A stretch of DNA of 25,330 nucleotides. Source: Pelotomaculum sp. UBA3102 (GTDB lineage Bacteria; Bacillota; Desulfotomaculia; Desulfotomaculales; Pelotomaculaceae). The notes below the pieces were generated by a model. The model saw nothing but the letters and a program-made list of their open reading frames with translations. It was not told the origin of the DNA and made no database searches. How positions within the stretch are numbered: the first letter of the stretch is position 1; each line of letters opens with the position of its first letter. The DNA is taken from assembly GCA_002365865.1 (NCBI GenBank), contig DFAQ01000054.1, positions 1 through 25,330 of the forward strand, in the 5' to 3' direction. Both the position numbers and the translations under genes were made by a program. Below, one piece after another: positions 16,582 to 23,492 of this stretch.

Positions 16582-17799
16582 TTGCGTTGTCCGATTTTAC
16601 TGGCCGACATGAATTCATTTTACGCCAGCGTACACCAGGCCATGGACCCGCTACTGCGGGGGAAACCCGTCATTGTCGGCGGCGACCCGGACAAGCGCCA
16701 CGGGATTGTTCTGGCGGCGTCAATTGAAGCCAAGATTCACGGGGTGAAAACGGGCATGACAGTGTGGGAGGCTGGCGACATTTGCCCGCAAGCTGTTTTT
16801 ATCAAGCCCGCACACCGTCACTACGTCAATTTTTCCAGCCGGATTATCGGGATTATGAAGGAATTCAGCCCGTTAGTGGAACCTTTTTCCATCGATGAGG
16901 CTTTCATTGACGTATCCGGTTGTGAACAAATCTACGGTTTTTCTCTGGAAATAGCCCGCAAATTAAAAAGCCGGATTAAAAAAGAGGCGGGCGTGTCGTG
17001 CAGCATCGGAGTGGGGCCCAATAAACTTCTGGCCAAGATGGCTGCCGGGATGCAAAAGCCGGACGGCCTTACCCTCCTGGACTTTCCCGATGTGCCGGTT
17101 AAAATGTGGCCCCTGCCGGTCCGGAAGCTTTTCGGGGTGGGAAACCGCCTGGAAAAAAGACTGCAGGACTTAAATATCCATACCATCGGGGAACTTGCCC
17201 GTTATCCCCTGCCGGTGCTGCAGAAAAGGTTCGGTATGATCGGACACGTGCTACACCTGTCCGCCAACGGTATTGATTACAGCCCTGTCTCTCCCCACTC
17301 CCTGAAGCAGGTCAAATCTGTCGGGCACCAGATTACCCTGCCCAGAGACTACCGGGGCTACCATGACCTTAAAGTGGTACTTCTTGAATTGTGCGAAATC
17401 GTGTGCCGCCGGGTACGTCTGGGCGGTTATGCCGGCAAAACGGTACACCTGACCCTAAAAGACGCACAATTTGTCTGGTTATGCCGTACCCGCACCATGC
17501 CCCGTCCCACAACTTCTACGAATGAAGTTTACCGGGCGGCCGTTGAACTGTTACACTTGTACTGGCCGTCCTGGAAGCCGGTCAGAATGGTGGGCGTATC
17601 CTTGAGCGGCCTGGTTAGAAATACCGCAGAGCAAATGGATCTCTTCGGTGATGTGGAAAAAGCCCGCCGCCTGCATCATGCCTGTGATCACATTAAAAAC
17701 CGGTTTGGCGAACAAAGTATTTTGAAAGCCGTGTCACTTACCCCGGAAAGTATACTTTATGAACGAAAGGATAGCCTGCGGCATGGCCAACCTTCGTGA
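16582..17799 (+). CDS. dinB: Y-family DNA polymerase (DNA polymerase IV, DinB-like)
   Basis: The protein (405 aa from the TTG) has the Y-family palm motifs: ADMNSFYASV near the N-terminus (metal-binding D9, steric gate Y14), and SIDEAFIDVSG (catalytic D105, E106). These are followed by KLLAKMAAGMQKPDG and a little-finger domain. It copies damaged DNA with low fidelity. An ATG at 16558 would add eight residues, but it sits only about four bases after the predicted transcription start and has no ribosome site. The TTG at 16582 follows GAGGGAAG at a proper distance and begins at the family N-terminus. The asparagine in ADMNSF, where many homologues have Asp, is not the metal ligand. Its 3' end overlaps the next gene. 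Confidence 0.93.
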   Translation: MRCPILLADMNSFYASVHQAMDPLLRGKPVIVGGDPDKRHGIVLAASIEAKIHGVKTGMTVWEAGDICPQAVFIKPAHRHYVNFSSRIIGIMKEFSPLVEPFSIDEAFIDVSGCEQIYGFSLEIARKLKSRIKKEAGVSCSIGVGPNKLLAKMAAGMQKPDGLTLLDFPDVPVKMWPLPVRKLFGVGNRLEKRLQDLNIHTIGELARYPLPVLQKRFGMIGHVLHLSANGIDYSPVSPHSLKQVKSVGHQITLPRDYRGYHDLKVVLLELCEIVCRRVRLGGYAGKTVHLTLKDAQFVWLCRTRTMPRPTTSTNEVYRAAVELLHLYWPSWKPVRMVGVSLSGLVRNTAEQMDLFGDVEKARRLHHACDHIKNRFGEQSILKAVSLTPESILYERKDSLRHGQPS

Positions 17800-18103
17800 C
17801 TACTACCGGCGAAATTTTCTTTATCAAAGCCATCGCCTGATGTTGCCCGAGCTGAGGGAAAAAGTAGTCCATACCTGCTCTGAGTGCGGGTTTTTCGTAC
17901 AAGTGGCGGGTAAAACCGAAACCAGGCCCGGCTGTGCCGCAATTATTCCGTATTATGCCAGTCTGGCCGGACGGGTACCCCGGGAACTGAAGGTACTGGA
18001 AGTACTTCAAGCAGTAGGGAAAAATGGCCTGGAGCAGGTACTGGCCGGAGCCGGCCCCCACCGTCAGGCCTGTGGTTTATTTCACCTGAAAATGGATAAA
18101 TAA
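17783..18103 (+). CDS. Small Cys-containing protein overlapping the polymerase gene
   Basis: I do not recognise this 106-aa protein. It begins MANLRDYYRRNFLYQSHRLM, is basic, and contains CSEC (a half zinc-ribbon or redox pair) plus single cysteines in RPGC and QACG. The chosen ATG (17783) has AAAGGA upstream; an ATG at 17759 in the same frame is the alternative. It overlaps the last 17 bases of the polymerase gene, so it must be co-transcribed and SOS-controlled with it. In other Firmicutes small proteins such as YolD and YqzH sit beside Y-family polymerases; I see no YolD motif here, so only the context is comparable. Confidence 0.75.
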   Translation: MANLRDYYRRNFLYQSHRLMLPELREKVVHTCSECGFFVQVAGKTETRPGCAAIIPYYASLAGRVPRELKVLEVLQAVGKNGLEQVLAGAGPHRQACGLFHLKMDK

Positions 18104-18130
18104 TATTAATAAAGGAGGTAGCGATAACTT

Positions 18131-18679
18131 ATGAGTACTGTTAAAACCGAACATGCCGACTGGGAAAAGGCAGTTGAGTTTCACGGTCATTCCTGCCCCG
18201 GACTGGCTACCGGCTTCAAGGTATCCAAAATAGCCTTGAAAGAACTTGAAACCATCCGCCCCTCCGATGAAGAAATTATTGCCATAGTGGAGAACGATTC
18301 CTGCGGAGTAGACGCCGTGCAGGTCATCGCCGGCTGCAGCATTGGCAAAGGCAACCTAATCTACCGTGATTACGGCAAGCAGGTCTATACCTTCGCCTGT
18401 CGCGAAAGCGGGCGGGCAGTGCGTATTGCGGTAAAGAAACCAGGCGGGAGAAATGAGCGGCAGGGAACAGAAGAGCGAATAAAACAAATTCTTGCACTTC
18501 CAGCGGAAGATTTTTGCGAGGTAAGGCATGTGAATATCGATCTGCCTTCCAGGGCCCGAATTTTTCCCTCTCATCCCTGCGCCGAGTGCGGCGAATGGGT
18601 AATGGAACCCCGGGCACGGGTAAAAGGCGGCAAAATTGTTTGCATTCCCTGTGCTGAAAATTACGGGCGGGGATGGTAG
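18131..18679 (+). CDS. FmdE-family (formylmethanofuran dehydrogenase subunit E-like) protein
   Basis: This 182-aa protein has the FmdE domain with the motif FHGHSCPG (H18, H20, C22) and NDSCGVDAVQVIAGCS-type segments. A C-terminal treble-clef-like zinc finger follows (C150, C153, C171, C174; AECG and IPCAEN). The ribosome site is AAAGGAGG. In methanogens FmdE accompanies the Mo/W formylmethanofuran dehydrogenase; in bacteria without that enzyme its function is unknown, although it is often found with molybdenum or tungsten genes. No formylmethanofuran dehydrogenase catalytic subunits are present here. It converges with the COG2122 gene six bases away and ends with a TAG. Confidence 0.92.
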   Translation: MSTVKTEHADWEKAVEFHGHSCPGLATGFKVSKIALKELETIRPSDEEIIAIVENDSCGVDAVQVIAGCSIGKGNLIYRDYGKQVYTFACRESGRAVRIAVKKPGGRNERQGTEERIKQILALPAEDFCEVRHVNIDLPSRARIFPSHPCAECGEWVMEPRARVKGGKIVCIPCAENYGRGW

Positions 18680-18685
18680 CCTCTG

Positions 18686-19432
18686 TCATGAACGCATAGG
18701 AACCAGCTTCAAGTTTCCCCGGACCGCAAGACGGTCACCTTTGATGATTAAGGCACCTTTAACCCCGTTAATCTCTGTTGCATATTGCACTGCTTTGGGG
18801 ATATCTTCTTCAGCTTGAATCAGGTTTGCGGCGGCGGTAGCCACAGCATCGGCCAGGCTGGCGGAAGGAGAAAGAACAACCGCAGCATCGGCCTGGCCGA
18901 AACTCAAAGAAGGGCCGACGGTACCTGAAGACGTGCAGATGCCCAGAGGGGTGTCTTGCGGCAGAATTTCCAGGGCCATTCGGTTTGACAGCGGAGATTG
19001 GCCGGCAAAAATACCGATTCTGCGCCGCTTCGTGCTGCGCAGATAAATGTCACCACCGTTTTCCACTATTACGTCCCTGGAACGCCTGGCCAAAGCCCGG
19101 CCGGCGTATTGGGCAAAGGCACCCGCCACGGCTGCCATCGGGCCCACGCCTGCCTTCATGGCAGCTCCGGCCATATCTACTGCTATGGGCGGTGCCCCCG
19201 GCTTTAATTTATAAGTTGACAAAGCATTAATAAAACCAGGGTCCTCCTTAATATAATTTTCCAGAAGGACCCGTTGTTTTTGCACTATATCTTCCACCCA
19301 GTAAGCCAGTTCAGGGGAAAATCTTTCCCGGCGTATTCCAACGTGCAGGTCGGTCTGGCGTACCACCACCTGGAAGTATACCAGATCGTCCTGGCGAAAC
19401 AACTGCCGGTATGTCCGCTGATCATATTTCAA
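18686..19432 (-). CDS. UPF0280 / COG2122 protein (ApbE-like fold), sulfide assimilation
   Basis: This 248-aa protein matches the UPF0280 family: TDLHVGIRRE near the N-terminus, AVDMAGAAMKAGVGPMAAVAGAFAQY, VIVENGGDIYL and CTSSGTVGPSLSFGQADAA. The start is a TTG (19430-19432) directly after the TAG of the preceding gene, with GGAGGT inside that gene's last codons at a suitable distance; translation is probably coupled. In Methanosarcina, the COG2122 protein is implicated in efficient sulfide use for homocysteine and cysteine formation. Here it is the third gene of an operon with the two other known components, which supports the same role. Its chemistry is unknown. Confidence 0.92.
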   Translation of the reverse strand: MKYDQRTYRQLFRQDDLVYFQVVVRQTDLHVGIRRERFSPELAYWVEDIVQKQRVLLENYIKEDPGFINALSTYKLKPGAPPIAVDMAGAAMKAGVGPMAAVAGAFAQYAGRALARRSRDVIVENGGDIYLRSTKRRRIGIFAGQSPLSNRMALEILPQDTPLGICTSSGTVGPSLSFGQADAAVVLSPSASLADAVATAAANLIQAEEDIPKAVQYATEINGVKGALIIKGDRLAVRGNLKLVPMRS

Positions 19433-19834
19433 CTAGAACCTGACCTCCATAGCTTTGTAAGGACATATTTGCAGGCAAATCTGGCATACGATACAGTTAT
19501 CACTGTTAAACATAACTTCCATTGAGGGTCTTTTCATATACAGGGCGCCGGTTGGGCAAATGTCTGTACAGACGCCGCAGTTGGTACATTTATCTTCGCT
19601 GCGGAACACTTCTTCGGCCAAAGGCTGTACTCTCACTCCCTGACTCTTTAAATATTCAATTCCCTCGTTATACTTTTCACCGGTAAGCTCCAAAACCAAA
19701 GTGCCTTCTTTTTTAGGGTTTACATTGGCCTTGATGATGTTTATAACCAGATCGTAATTCTTGACCAGGTTGTAGATGATGGGTTTATCCGATATATCCT
19801 TGCCGAAGCGCAGGATAATTTTTTTTGGTGACAA
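19433..19834 (-). CDS. NIL domain plus two [4Fe-4S] ferredoxin domain (homocysteine synthesis partner)
   Basis: The N-terminal half (to about residue 75) is a NIL domain (IILRF..DKPIIYNLVKNYDL). The C-terminal half is a bacterial-type ferredoxin with two complete motifs, CTNCGVCTDICP and CIVCQICLQICP. It is the partner of the COG1900 homocysteine enzyme and probably delivers electrons for the reductive sulfur transfer. I chose the TTG at 19832-19834 because AAGGAG lies ten bases before it; the GTG at 19841-19843 would place that ribosome site too close. The gene sits 37 bases after the COG1900 gene and its TAG touches the next start. Confidence 0.92.
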   Translation of the reverse strand: MSPKKIILRFGKDISDKPIIYNLVKNYDLVINIIKANVNPKKEGTLVLELTGEKYNEGIEYLKSQGVRVQPLAEEVFRSEDKCTNCGVCTDICPTGALYMKRPSMEVMFNSDNCIVCQICLQICPYKAMEVRF

Positions 19835-19871
19835 ACCGTTCACTCCTTCCGGGATTTAAAATTGAAACTGA

Positions 19872-21077
19872 TCAGATATTTTTAATTTCCAATGATTTTG
19901 CCTCAATGCCGTCCTTGTAAGACGGGAGCAATTTAACCGGTTCTGCCAGGAAGAATTGACCCTTCCTAAGCCATTCTTTTGATATCGAGGCTATTTCTCT
20001 GGCTTTAGAATAACTGGAAAGCGGGGCGGCAGGCACTTCCTTGCCATTTATTCTAATTCTGCCGGTTTTGAGTTCAGCATAACTTACATAGCCCAGGTTT
20101 CCGGACACGCGTTGACCGTAGGCTTCACCGTAATCAACGATGGGGGCATAAAGTTCTTTGTCCGTAACTGAAACACACCGCATTACTTCCTCGTTAATAA
20201 CCGGTATCGGTATGCCGATACCCACGGTAAGGGTGGCCCCATAACCAAGAATACTCGTTCCCACCAGCCAGTTGGGCTTCATCTGTTTCAAGTCACCGAT
20301 CACTGCAAGAGTGCCGCCTGCCGGACCATATTCCTTTCCGGCTTGATCTTTTTGGATACCCGGGAAGTGCTGGTTACCATGCCAGGCCACATAGCCGATC
20401 CCTCCGCCCAGAAATATCCTGGTGCCGATTCCTACAGTCAAAAAGTAAGGATCATTCAAAAGCGGGCTTAGCTGGCCGGCGCTGCAATAATGAGCGTTGC
20501 CCAGGTTGGGCTTAAGCATTCCGAGGTAAGTATAAACGGTCTTGTTACTCAAGTTGACGGCACAGTTATAGTTTTGGTATGCGTTGCGCGGGTTGAAAAG
20601 AGTAGCTTCGTTTATATCGTCCAAGGTAATCATTGTTTCCAGTTCACGGCGGGGATAGCAATCAGTACCGTGAGCAACCGCTTCAAGTAAAACCGGGTTT
20701 CGGGCTACAAGATCCTGTATCACGTGACCGCCGCCGTAGCTGAATTTGCCCGGATATTTACTGTTGCAGGGGTCGTCCTCCGGAAGTTCCGTAGCGCCTA
20801 AATATGCATCGACTGCAGCCAGACCCGTGTATGCTGAGACACCGTTCAGCCACGTTTTTTGCATTTTAATCCTGGGCTTGGGATGCCCGAAGTTGAGAAA
20901 AACTCCGGAAGAACACATTGGAGCAAACGTTCCGGTAGTTACCACGTCCACCTGCCGGGCAGCCTCGCTGACACCCTTTTCCTCCACCAAAGATATTACT
21001 TCTTCGGCAGTCATTACAACCACCTTACCGGATTTGATTTTTTCATTAATTTCAGCATAAGTTCTTTCGATAACCAT
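19872..21077 (-). CDS. Homocysteine biosynthesis protein (DUF39/COG1900)
   Basis: This 401-aa protein is a DUF39/COG1900 member, recognised by TTGTFAPMCSSGVFLNFGH, GGGHVIQDLVA, HGTDCYPRRE and GIGTRIFLGGGIGYVAWHG. It has no C-terminal CBS domains. In methanogens and sulfate reducers this family forms homocysteine from aspartate semialdehyde and sulfide, bypassing O-acetyl/succinyl-homoserine. Cysteines C55 (APMC) and C140 (GTDC) are the obvious candidates for carrying a persulfide. The ATG has GGGGGAGG upstream. A SAM-I riboswitch with terminator lies in its leader, so expression should fall when S-adenosylmethionine is abundant, which fits methionine synthesis. Confidence 0.95.
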   Translation of the reverse strand: MVIERTYAEINEKIKSGKVVVMTAEEVISLVEEKGVSEAARQVDVVTTGTFAPMCSSGVFLNFGHPKPRIKMQKTWLNGVSAYTGLAAVDAYLGATELPEDDPCNSKYPGKFSYGGGHVIQDLVARNPVLLEAVAHGTDCYPRRELETMITLDDINEATLFNPRNAYQNYNCAVNLSNKTVYTYLGMLKPNLGNAHYCSAGQLSPLLNDPYFLTVGIGTRIFLGGGIGYVAWHGNQHFPGIQKDQAGKEYGPAGGTLAVIGDLKQMKPNWLVGTSILGYGATLTVGIGIPIPVINEEVMRCVSVTDKELYAPIVDYGEAYGQRVSGNLGYVSYAELKTGRIRINGKEVPAAPLSSYSKAREIASISKEWLRKGQFFLAEPVKLLPSYKDGIEAKSLEIKNI

Positions 21078-21125
21078 TGCTTTTACTTGCCTCCCCCTAA
21101 ATATTGTGCTCTCCCGTAAATATAT

Positions 21126-21150
21126 AAAAACCCCTTCTAAACAGAAGAGG
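21126..21150 (-). terminator. Riboswitch-controlled intrinsic terminator
   Basis: On the minus strand an 8-bp stem (CCTCTTCT with AGAAGGGG, one G-U pair), a four-base loop and a run of T lie between the SAM-I aptamer and the COG1900 gene. This is the expression platform expected to form when SAM is bound. Confidence 0.88.
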
Positions 21151-21171
21151 CTTGCAAAATAACTGCTTTCC

Positions 21172-21287
21172 CTCTTATCTGCCAGAAGAAATCTCTTCTG
21201 CAGGAATTAGCACCTTTTTGGGTTGCTTTGTTCCCCAACGGTTGCCGGGCTTCATTGGGCCAGTCCCTCCACCACTCCGGATAAGAG
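21172..21287 (-). promoter_or_regulatory. SAM-I (S-box) riboswitch aptamer
   Basis: On the minus strand the leader reads CTCTTATC, then GGAG-GTGGAGGGA-CTGGCCC-ATGAAGCCCGGCAACC, then GGTGCTAATTCC-GCAGA and closes with AGATAAGAG (shown in pieces). These are the conserved P1, P2, pseudoknot and P3 elements of the S-box, and P1 pairs the two ends (21279-21287 with 21172-21180). A terminator follows at 21126-21150. It controls the three-gene homocysteine operon. Confidence 0.97.
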
Positions 21288-21312
21288 CACTATTTTTAAT
21301 TTACTGAAAATT

Positions 21313-21341
21313 AGTCTACCAGTTAGCAAGGCCCGTGTCAA
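21313..21341 (-). promoter_or_regulatory. Sigma-A-type promoter of the riboswitch operon
   Basis: On the minus strand: TTGACA (21336-21341), 17 bases, TAGACT (21313-21318). Transcription would start near 21306, just before the aptamer. Confidence 0.8.
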
Positions 21342-21361
21342 CCACAACTTTATTATTTTAA

Positions 21362-21388
21362 AGCAGGACGCAAGAGGTGAATCCTGCT
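21362..21388 (-). terminator. Possible weak terminator of the 91-aa gene
   Basis: A 7-bp inverted repeat (AGCAGGA and TCCTGCT) with a 13-base loop is followed on the minus strand by TTAAAAT. It lies 31 bases after the stop of the next gene. The short stem makes the call uncertain. Confidence 0.4.
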
Positions 21389-21419
21389 CCAATAATTTAA
21401 ATAATATTTCTTTATCGAT

Positions 21420-21695
21420 TTACAGCGCTTTTTCTTCCAACGAATCCCGGTCGTAGCTGCAGTCCGCATCAACCTTATTAAAAACAGGCTTGGCAGGACG
21501 GATATGAAAGTGATTGTGCTGAATTATTAATGAATGCAGAGTACCACAATACGGACACTTTTTATTTTCACCGTCTTTAAAACGAATTTCACCCACATGC
21601 CTGCTGCAACAGGTTATTTCTATACTGATAATAGTACCGTCGTTAAGGATATTTACCCGGTAATCGCTGTTATAGTCCTTTTTTCGGCAGTTCAT
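21420..21695 (-). CDS. Uncharacterised Cys-containing small protein
   Basis: I do not recognise this 91-aa protein. It contains CC (in EITCCSRH), a CPYC knuckle and a His-rich stretch (QHNHFHIR), so zinc binding by CC/CPYC and His is plausible. The frame extends to an ATG at 21743, but the predicted promoter's -10 box is at 21734-21739, so that ATG would lie upstream of the transcript. The ATG at 21693-21695 has GGGGTGA in front and is preferred. Standalone transcription unit, away from the homocysteine operon. Confidence 0.65.
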   Translation of the reverse strand: MNCRKKDYNSDYRVNILNDGTIISIEITCCSRHVGEIRFKDGENKKCPYCGTLHSLIIQHNHFHIRPAKPVFNKVDADCSYDRDSLEEKAL

Positions 21696-21733
21696 GACTA
21701 CATCACCCCGTAAATTAATTATTGAGTAATCAA

Positions 21734-21762
21734 AATATAGCATTAGATAACCCGGATGGCAA
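21734..21762 (-). promoter_or_regulatory. Sigma-A-type promoter of the 91-aa gene
   Basis: On the minus strand: TTGCCA (21757-21762), 17 bases, TATATT (21734-21739). Transcription would begin near 21727, which decides the start codon of the gene in favour of 21695. Confidence 0.65.
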
Positions 21763-21780
21763 CCCCTGAAAAAATTTTAG

Positions 21781-21818
21781 TTAAAAAAAGAGACCTTTAA
21801 CAAGGTCTCTTTTTTTAA
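21781..21818. terminator. Strong, near-symmetrical terminator
   Basis: A 17-bp perfect stem (21781-21797 with 21802-21818) surrounds a four-base loop. The arms carry a run of A on one side and T on the other, so it can stop transcription from both directions. On the minus strand it overlaps the stop codon of the 48-aa peptide gene. Confidence 0.93.
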
Positions 21819-21961
21819 CAAGAAACATCACTGTCTTTTGATGAGCTTGATTCGGGACAGGTGCTCTCCTCTGCTTCCTGGCAGCAGGTTCCATTTTCCT
21901 CTTCCAATGGTGGAGAAACGGGTTCCGGCGTTTGAACACGACCTTTTTTACGGGGTTTCAT
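21815..21961 (-). CDS. Cys-rich 48-residue peptide
   Basis: A short gene with an excellent ribosome site (GAAGGAGG seven to nine bases before the ATG at 21959-21961) and its own terminator at the stop codon. The product starts with the basic MKPRKKGRV, then is acidic and Ser/Pro/Glu-rich, with cysteines in NGTCCQE, STCPE and at the very C-terminus (DVSC). No signal peptide or membrane segment is visible. It follows the DUF378 gene by 24 bases and is probably co-transcribed with it. Function unknown; the paired start and stop signals make it a credible gene despite its size. Confidence 0.72.
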   Translation of the reverse strand: MKPRKKGRVQTPEPVSPPLEEENGTCCQEAEESTCPESSSSKDSDVSC

Positions 21962-21985
21962 CAGTAATACCTCCTTCTAACTTGT

Positions 21986-22213
21986 TTATTTATCGTTTTT
22001 TAAAACAGCTGTTTCCTTAAAAAAGAATGAAATGGCATAAATACCTGCCAACCCTACCAAAGCATAGATAAACCTGCTCAGACCTGAGGATGCCCTAAAC
22101 GTGTCTCCGCCGAATAATGCGGTCACTAAATCCCATTCAAACAGGCCCACCAGTAGCCAGTTCAAAGCGCCGATAATAACAAGGGCCAGCGCAATTCGGG
22201 ATAACCATTCCAT
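21986..22213 (-). CDS. DUF378 (YuzA-like) small membrane protein
   Basis: This 75-aa protein has two hydrophobic helices (IALALVIIGALNWLLVGLF and FIYALVGLAGIYAISFFF), with GALNWLLVG and the LVTALFGG loop typical of DUF378. It sits in the cytoplasmic membrane; the function of the family is unknown. The ATG has AGGAGGTGA upstream. Confidence 0.9.
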   Translation of the reverse strand: MEWLSRIALALVIIGALNWLLVGLFEWDLVTALFGGDTFRASSGLSRFIYALVGLAGIYAISFFFKETAVLKNDK

Positions 22214-22247
22214 TTAATTTCACCTCCTGGATATTTTTATGTCTTTA

Positions 22248-22640
22248 TTATGTTAAATATTTTAAAAAGTTATACTTGTTCTGAAAATCATTATTATCAG
22301 ACAGACATCTAATCGTTAAATAAAAGATGGGTGGTATTTTAACCACCCATCTTTTATCAGTTTGCTTTTTTTGTACGAACCCTAAAAATACCCTGTAAGG
22401 ACCGGGTGTCCCCGGCGGCACGAAGGCCAGCCGGTCACCAGGCTTTACGGGGCAGTCCATTCCTTGGGCCATACCGTTTACAAAAACCACTTCGATATCA
22501 TCAGACGGAATCTCCAGTTTTTCAGCCAACTCACCGGTTGTTGTTGTTCCCTCAAAGTCAACTGTCAGTGGAAACGGCCATTTCCTTTCATCAAAAATCT
22601 TTTTTATTTTACCGAATCCTCTGACCTCCACTGAGTTCAT
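22248..22640 (-). CDS. MoaD/ThiS-family protein with read-through C-terminal tail
   Basis: The first about 90 residues look like a MoaD/ThiS beta-grasp protein: FEGTTTTGELAEKL, VEVVFVNG-like strand, VKPGDRLAFVPPGTPGPYRV. The usual terminal Gly-Gly needed for thiocarboxylate formation is not seen, so sulfur carriage is doubtful. The remaining about 40 residues are encoded by a terminator hairpin (22320-22357) and AT-rich DNA and look non-coding. Shifting the frame by one base in the A7 run just upstream (T7 on the plus strand, 22364-22374 region) gives TGA-TAA exactly at the foot of the hairpin (stop at 22357-22359). The true product is probably about 94 aa, with a homopolymer indel here. GGGAGGCG precedes the ATG. 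Confidence 0.8.
   Translation of the reverse strand: MNSVEVRGFGKIKKIFDERKWPFPLTVDFEGTTTTGELAEKLEIPSDDIEVVFVNGMAQGMDCPVKPGDRLAFVPPGTPGPYRVFLGFVQKKQTDKRWVVKIPPIFYLTIRCLSDNNDFQNKYNFLKYLT
22320..22357 (-). terminator. Terminator hairpin inside the annotated MoaD-like frame
   Basis: A 16-bp perfect stem (22320-22335 with 22342-22357) and a six-base loop. On the minus strand it is followed by TTTTATTT, partly within the stem. It lies within the reading frame of the MoaD-like gene, which suggests the frame should have ended before it. Confidence 0.8.
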
Positions 22641-22777
22641 TTAATCGCCTCCCATCTGCACTAATAATATTTTACTACAAATTAGACCACGCCTGCATAA
22701 AAACCCTTAAAAAAATTAAACTTAAGCATATAAAAGTGTTTTTTGAAAGATAATTTATGCTGAAAAGAGGCAGGATT

Positions 22778-23479
22778 ATGAGAAGCAAATACTCAATCAC
22801 TATTTTTTTTCCGTGTTACAATGAAGAACAAAATGTAGCCAGGGTTGCCGGGGAAGCACTGCAGACAGCCAGACAGATTTCCGATGACTTCGAAATAATA
22901 ATTGTTGATGACGGAAGTAAAGACCGCACCGGCGAAATCGCAGACAGACTGGCCGAACAAAACCCGGAAATCAGGGTTATTCACCATGAAGTTAATAAGG
23001 GCTACGGGGCGGCCTTACAATCCGGTTTTAAAAATGCTTTAAAAGAATTGGTTTTTTATACCGATGGAGACGGCCAGTTTAAAATTGAGGAAATCAAAAA
23101 ACTTCTGCCGATGATTGAGAAGTACGACATTGTCTCCGGTTTCCGCATCAAAAGGCAGGATACTTTAATGCGCAAAGTAAACGCTTATTTGTGGGGCACT
23201 CTTGTCAACGCTCTCTTTAAGATTAAGGTGTCGGATGTAGATTCCGCCTTCAAACTTTACAGGAGAAAAATCTTTGATGAAATTACCCTTTCTTCTCAGG
23301 GAGCGCTTATTGATACGGAAATTTTGGCAAAAGCCATGGTCAAAGGTTATACCATCACTGAAGTAGGTGTAAATCATCACCCCCGAATAGCCGGGAAGCA
23401 AACCGGGGCAAAGCTTTCGGTTATTTACCGGGCGTTCAGGGAATTATTTAAGCTAAAGAGTGGTTTTTCCAAGATCTAA
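22778..23479 (+). CDS. GT2 glycosyltransferase (polyprenyl-phosphate sugar synthase type)
   Basis: This 233-aa protein is a GT-A-fold family 2 enzyme of the dolichyl-phosphate mannose synthase type. It shows IFFPCYNEEQNV, IIVDDGSKDRTGEIA (nucleotide-sugar binding), NKGYGAALQSGF and the metal-binding DGDGQF (D96, D98). It has no C-terminal membrane helices, so it acts at the cytoplasmic face, probably making an undecaprenyl-phosphate-linked sugar. I prefer ATG 22778 (AGAGG upstream, family N-terminus) to ATG 22757. It is followed by GtrA after 13 bases. Confidence 0.9.
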   Translation: MRSKYSITIFFPCYNEEQNVARVAGEALQTARQISDDFEIIIVDDGSKDRTGEIADRLAEQNPEIRVIHHEVNKGYGAALQSGFKNALKELVFYTDGDGQFKIEEIKKLLPMIEKYDIVSGFRIKRQDTLMRKVNAYLWGTLVNALFKIKVSDVDSAFKLYRRKIFDEITLSSQGALIDTEILAKAMVKGYTITEVGVNHHPRIAGKQTGAKLSVIYRAFRELFKLKSGFSKI

Positions 23480-23492
23480 TGAAAGGATTAAA

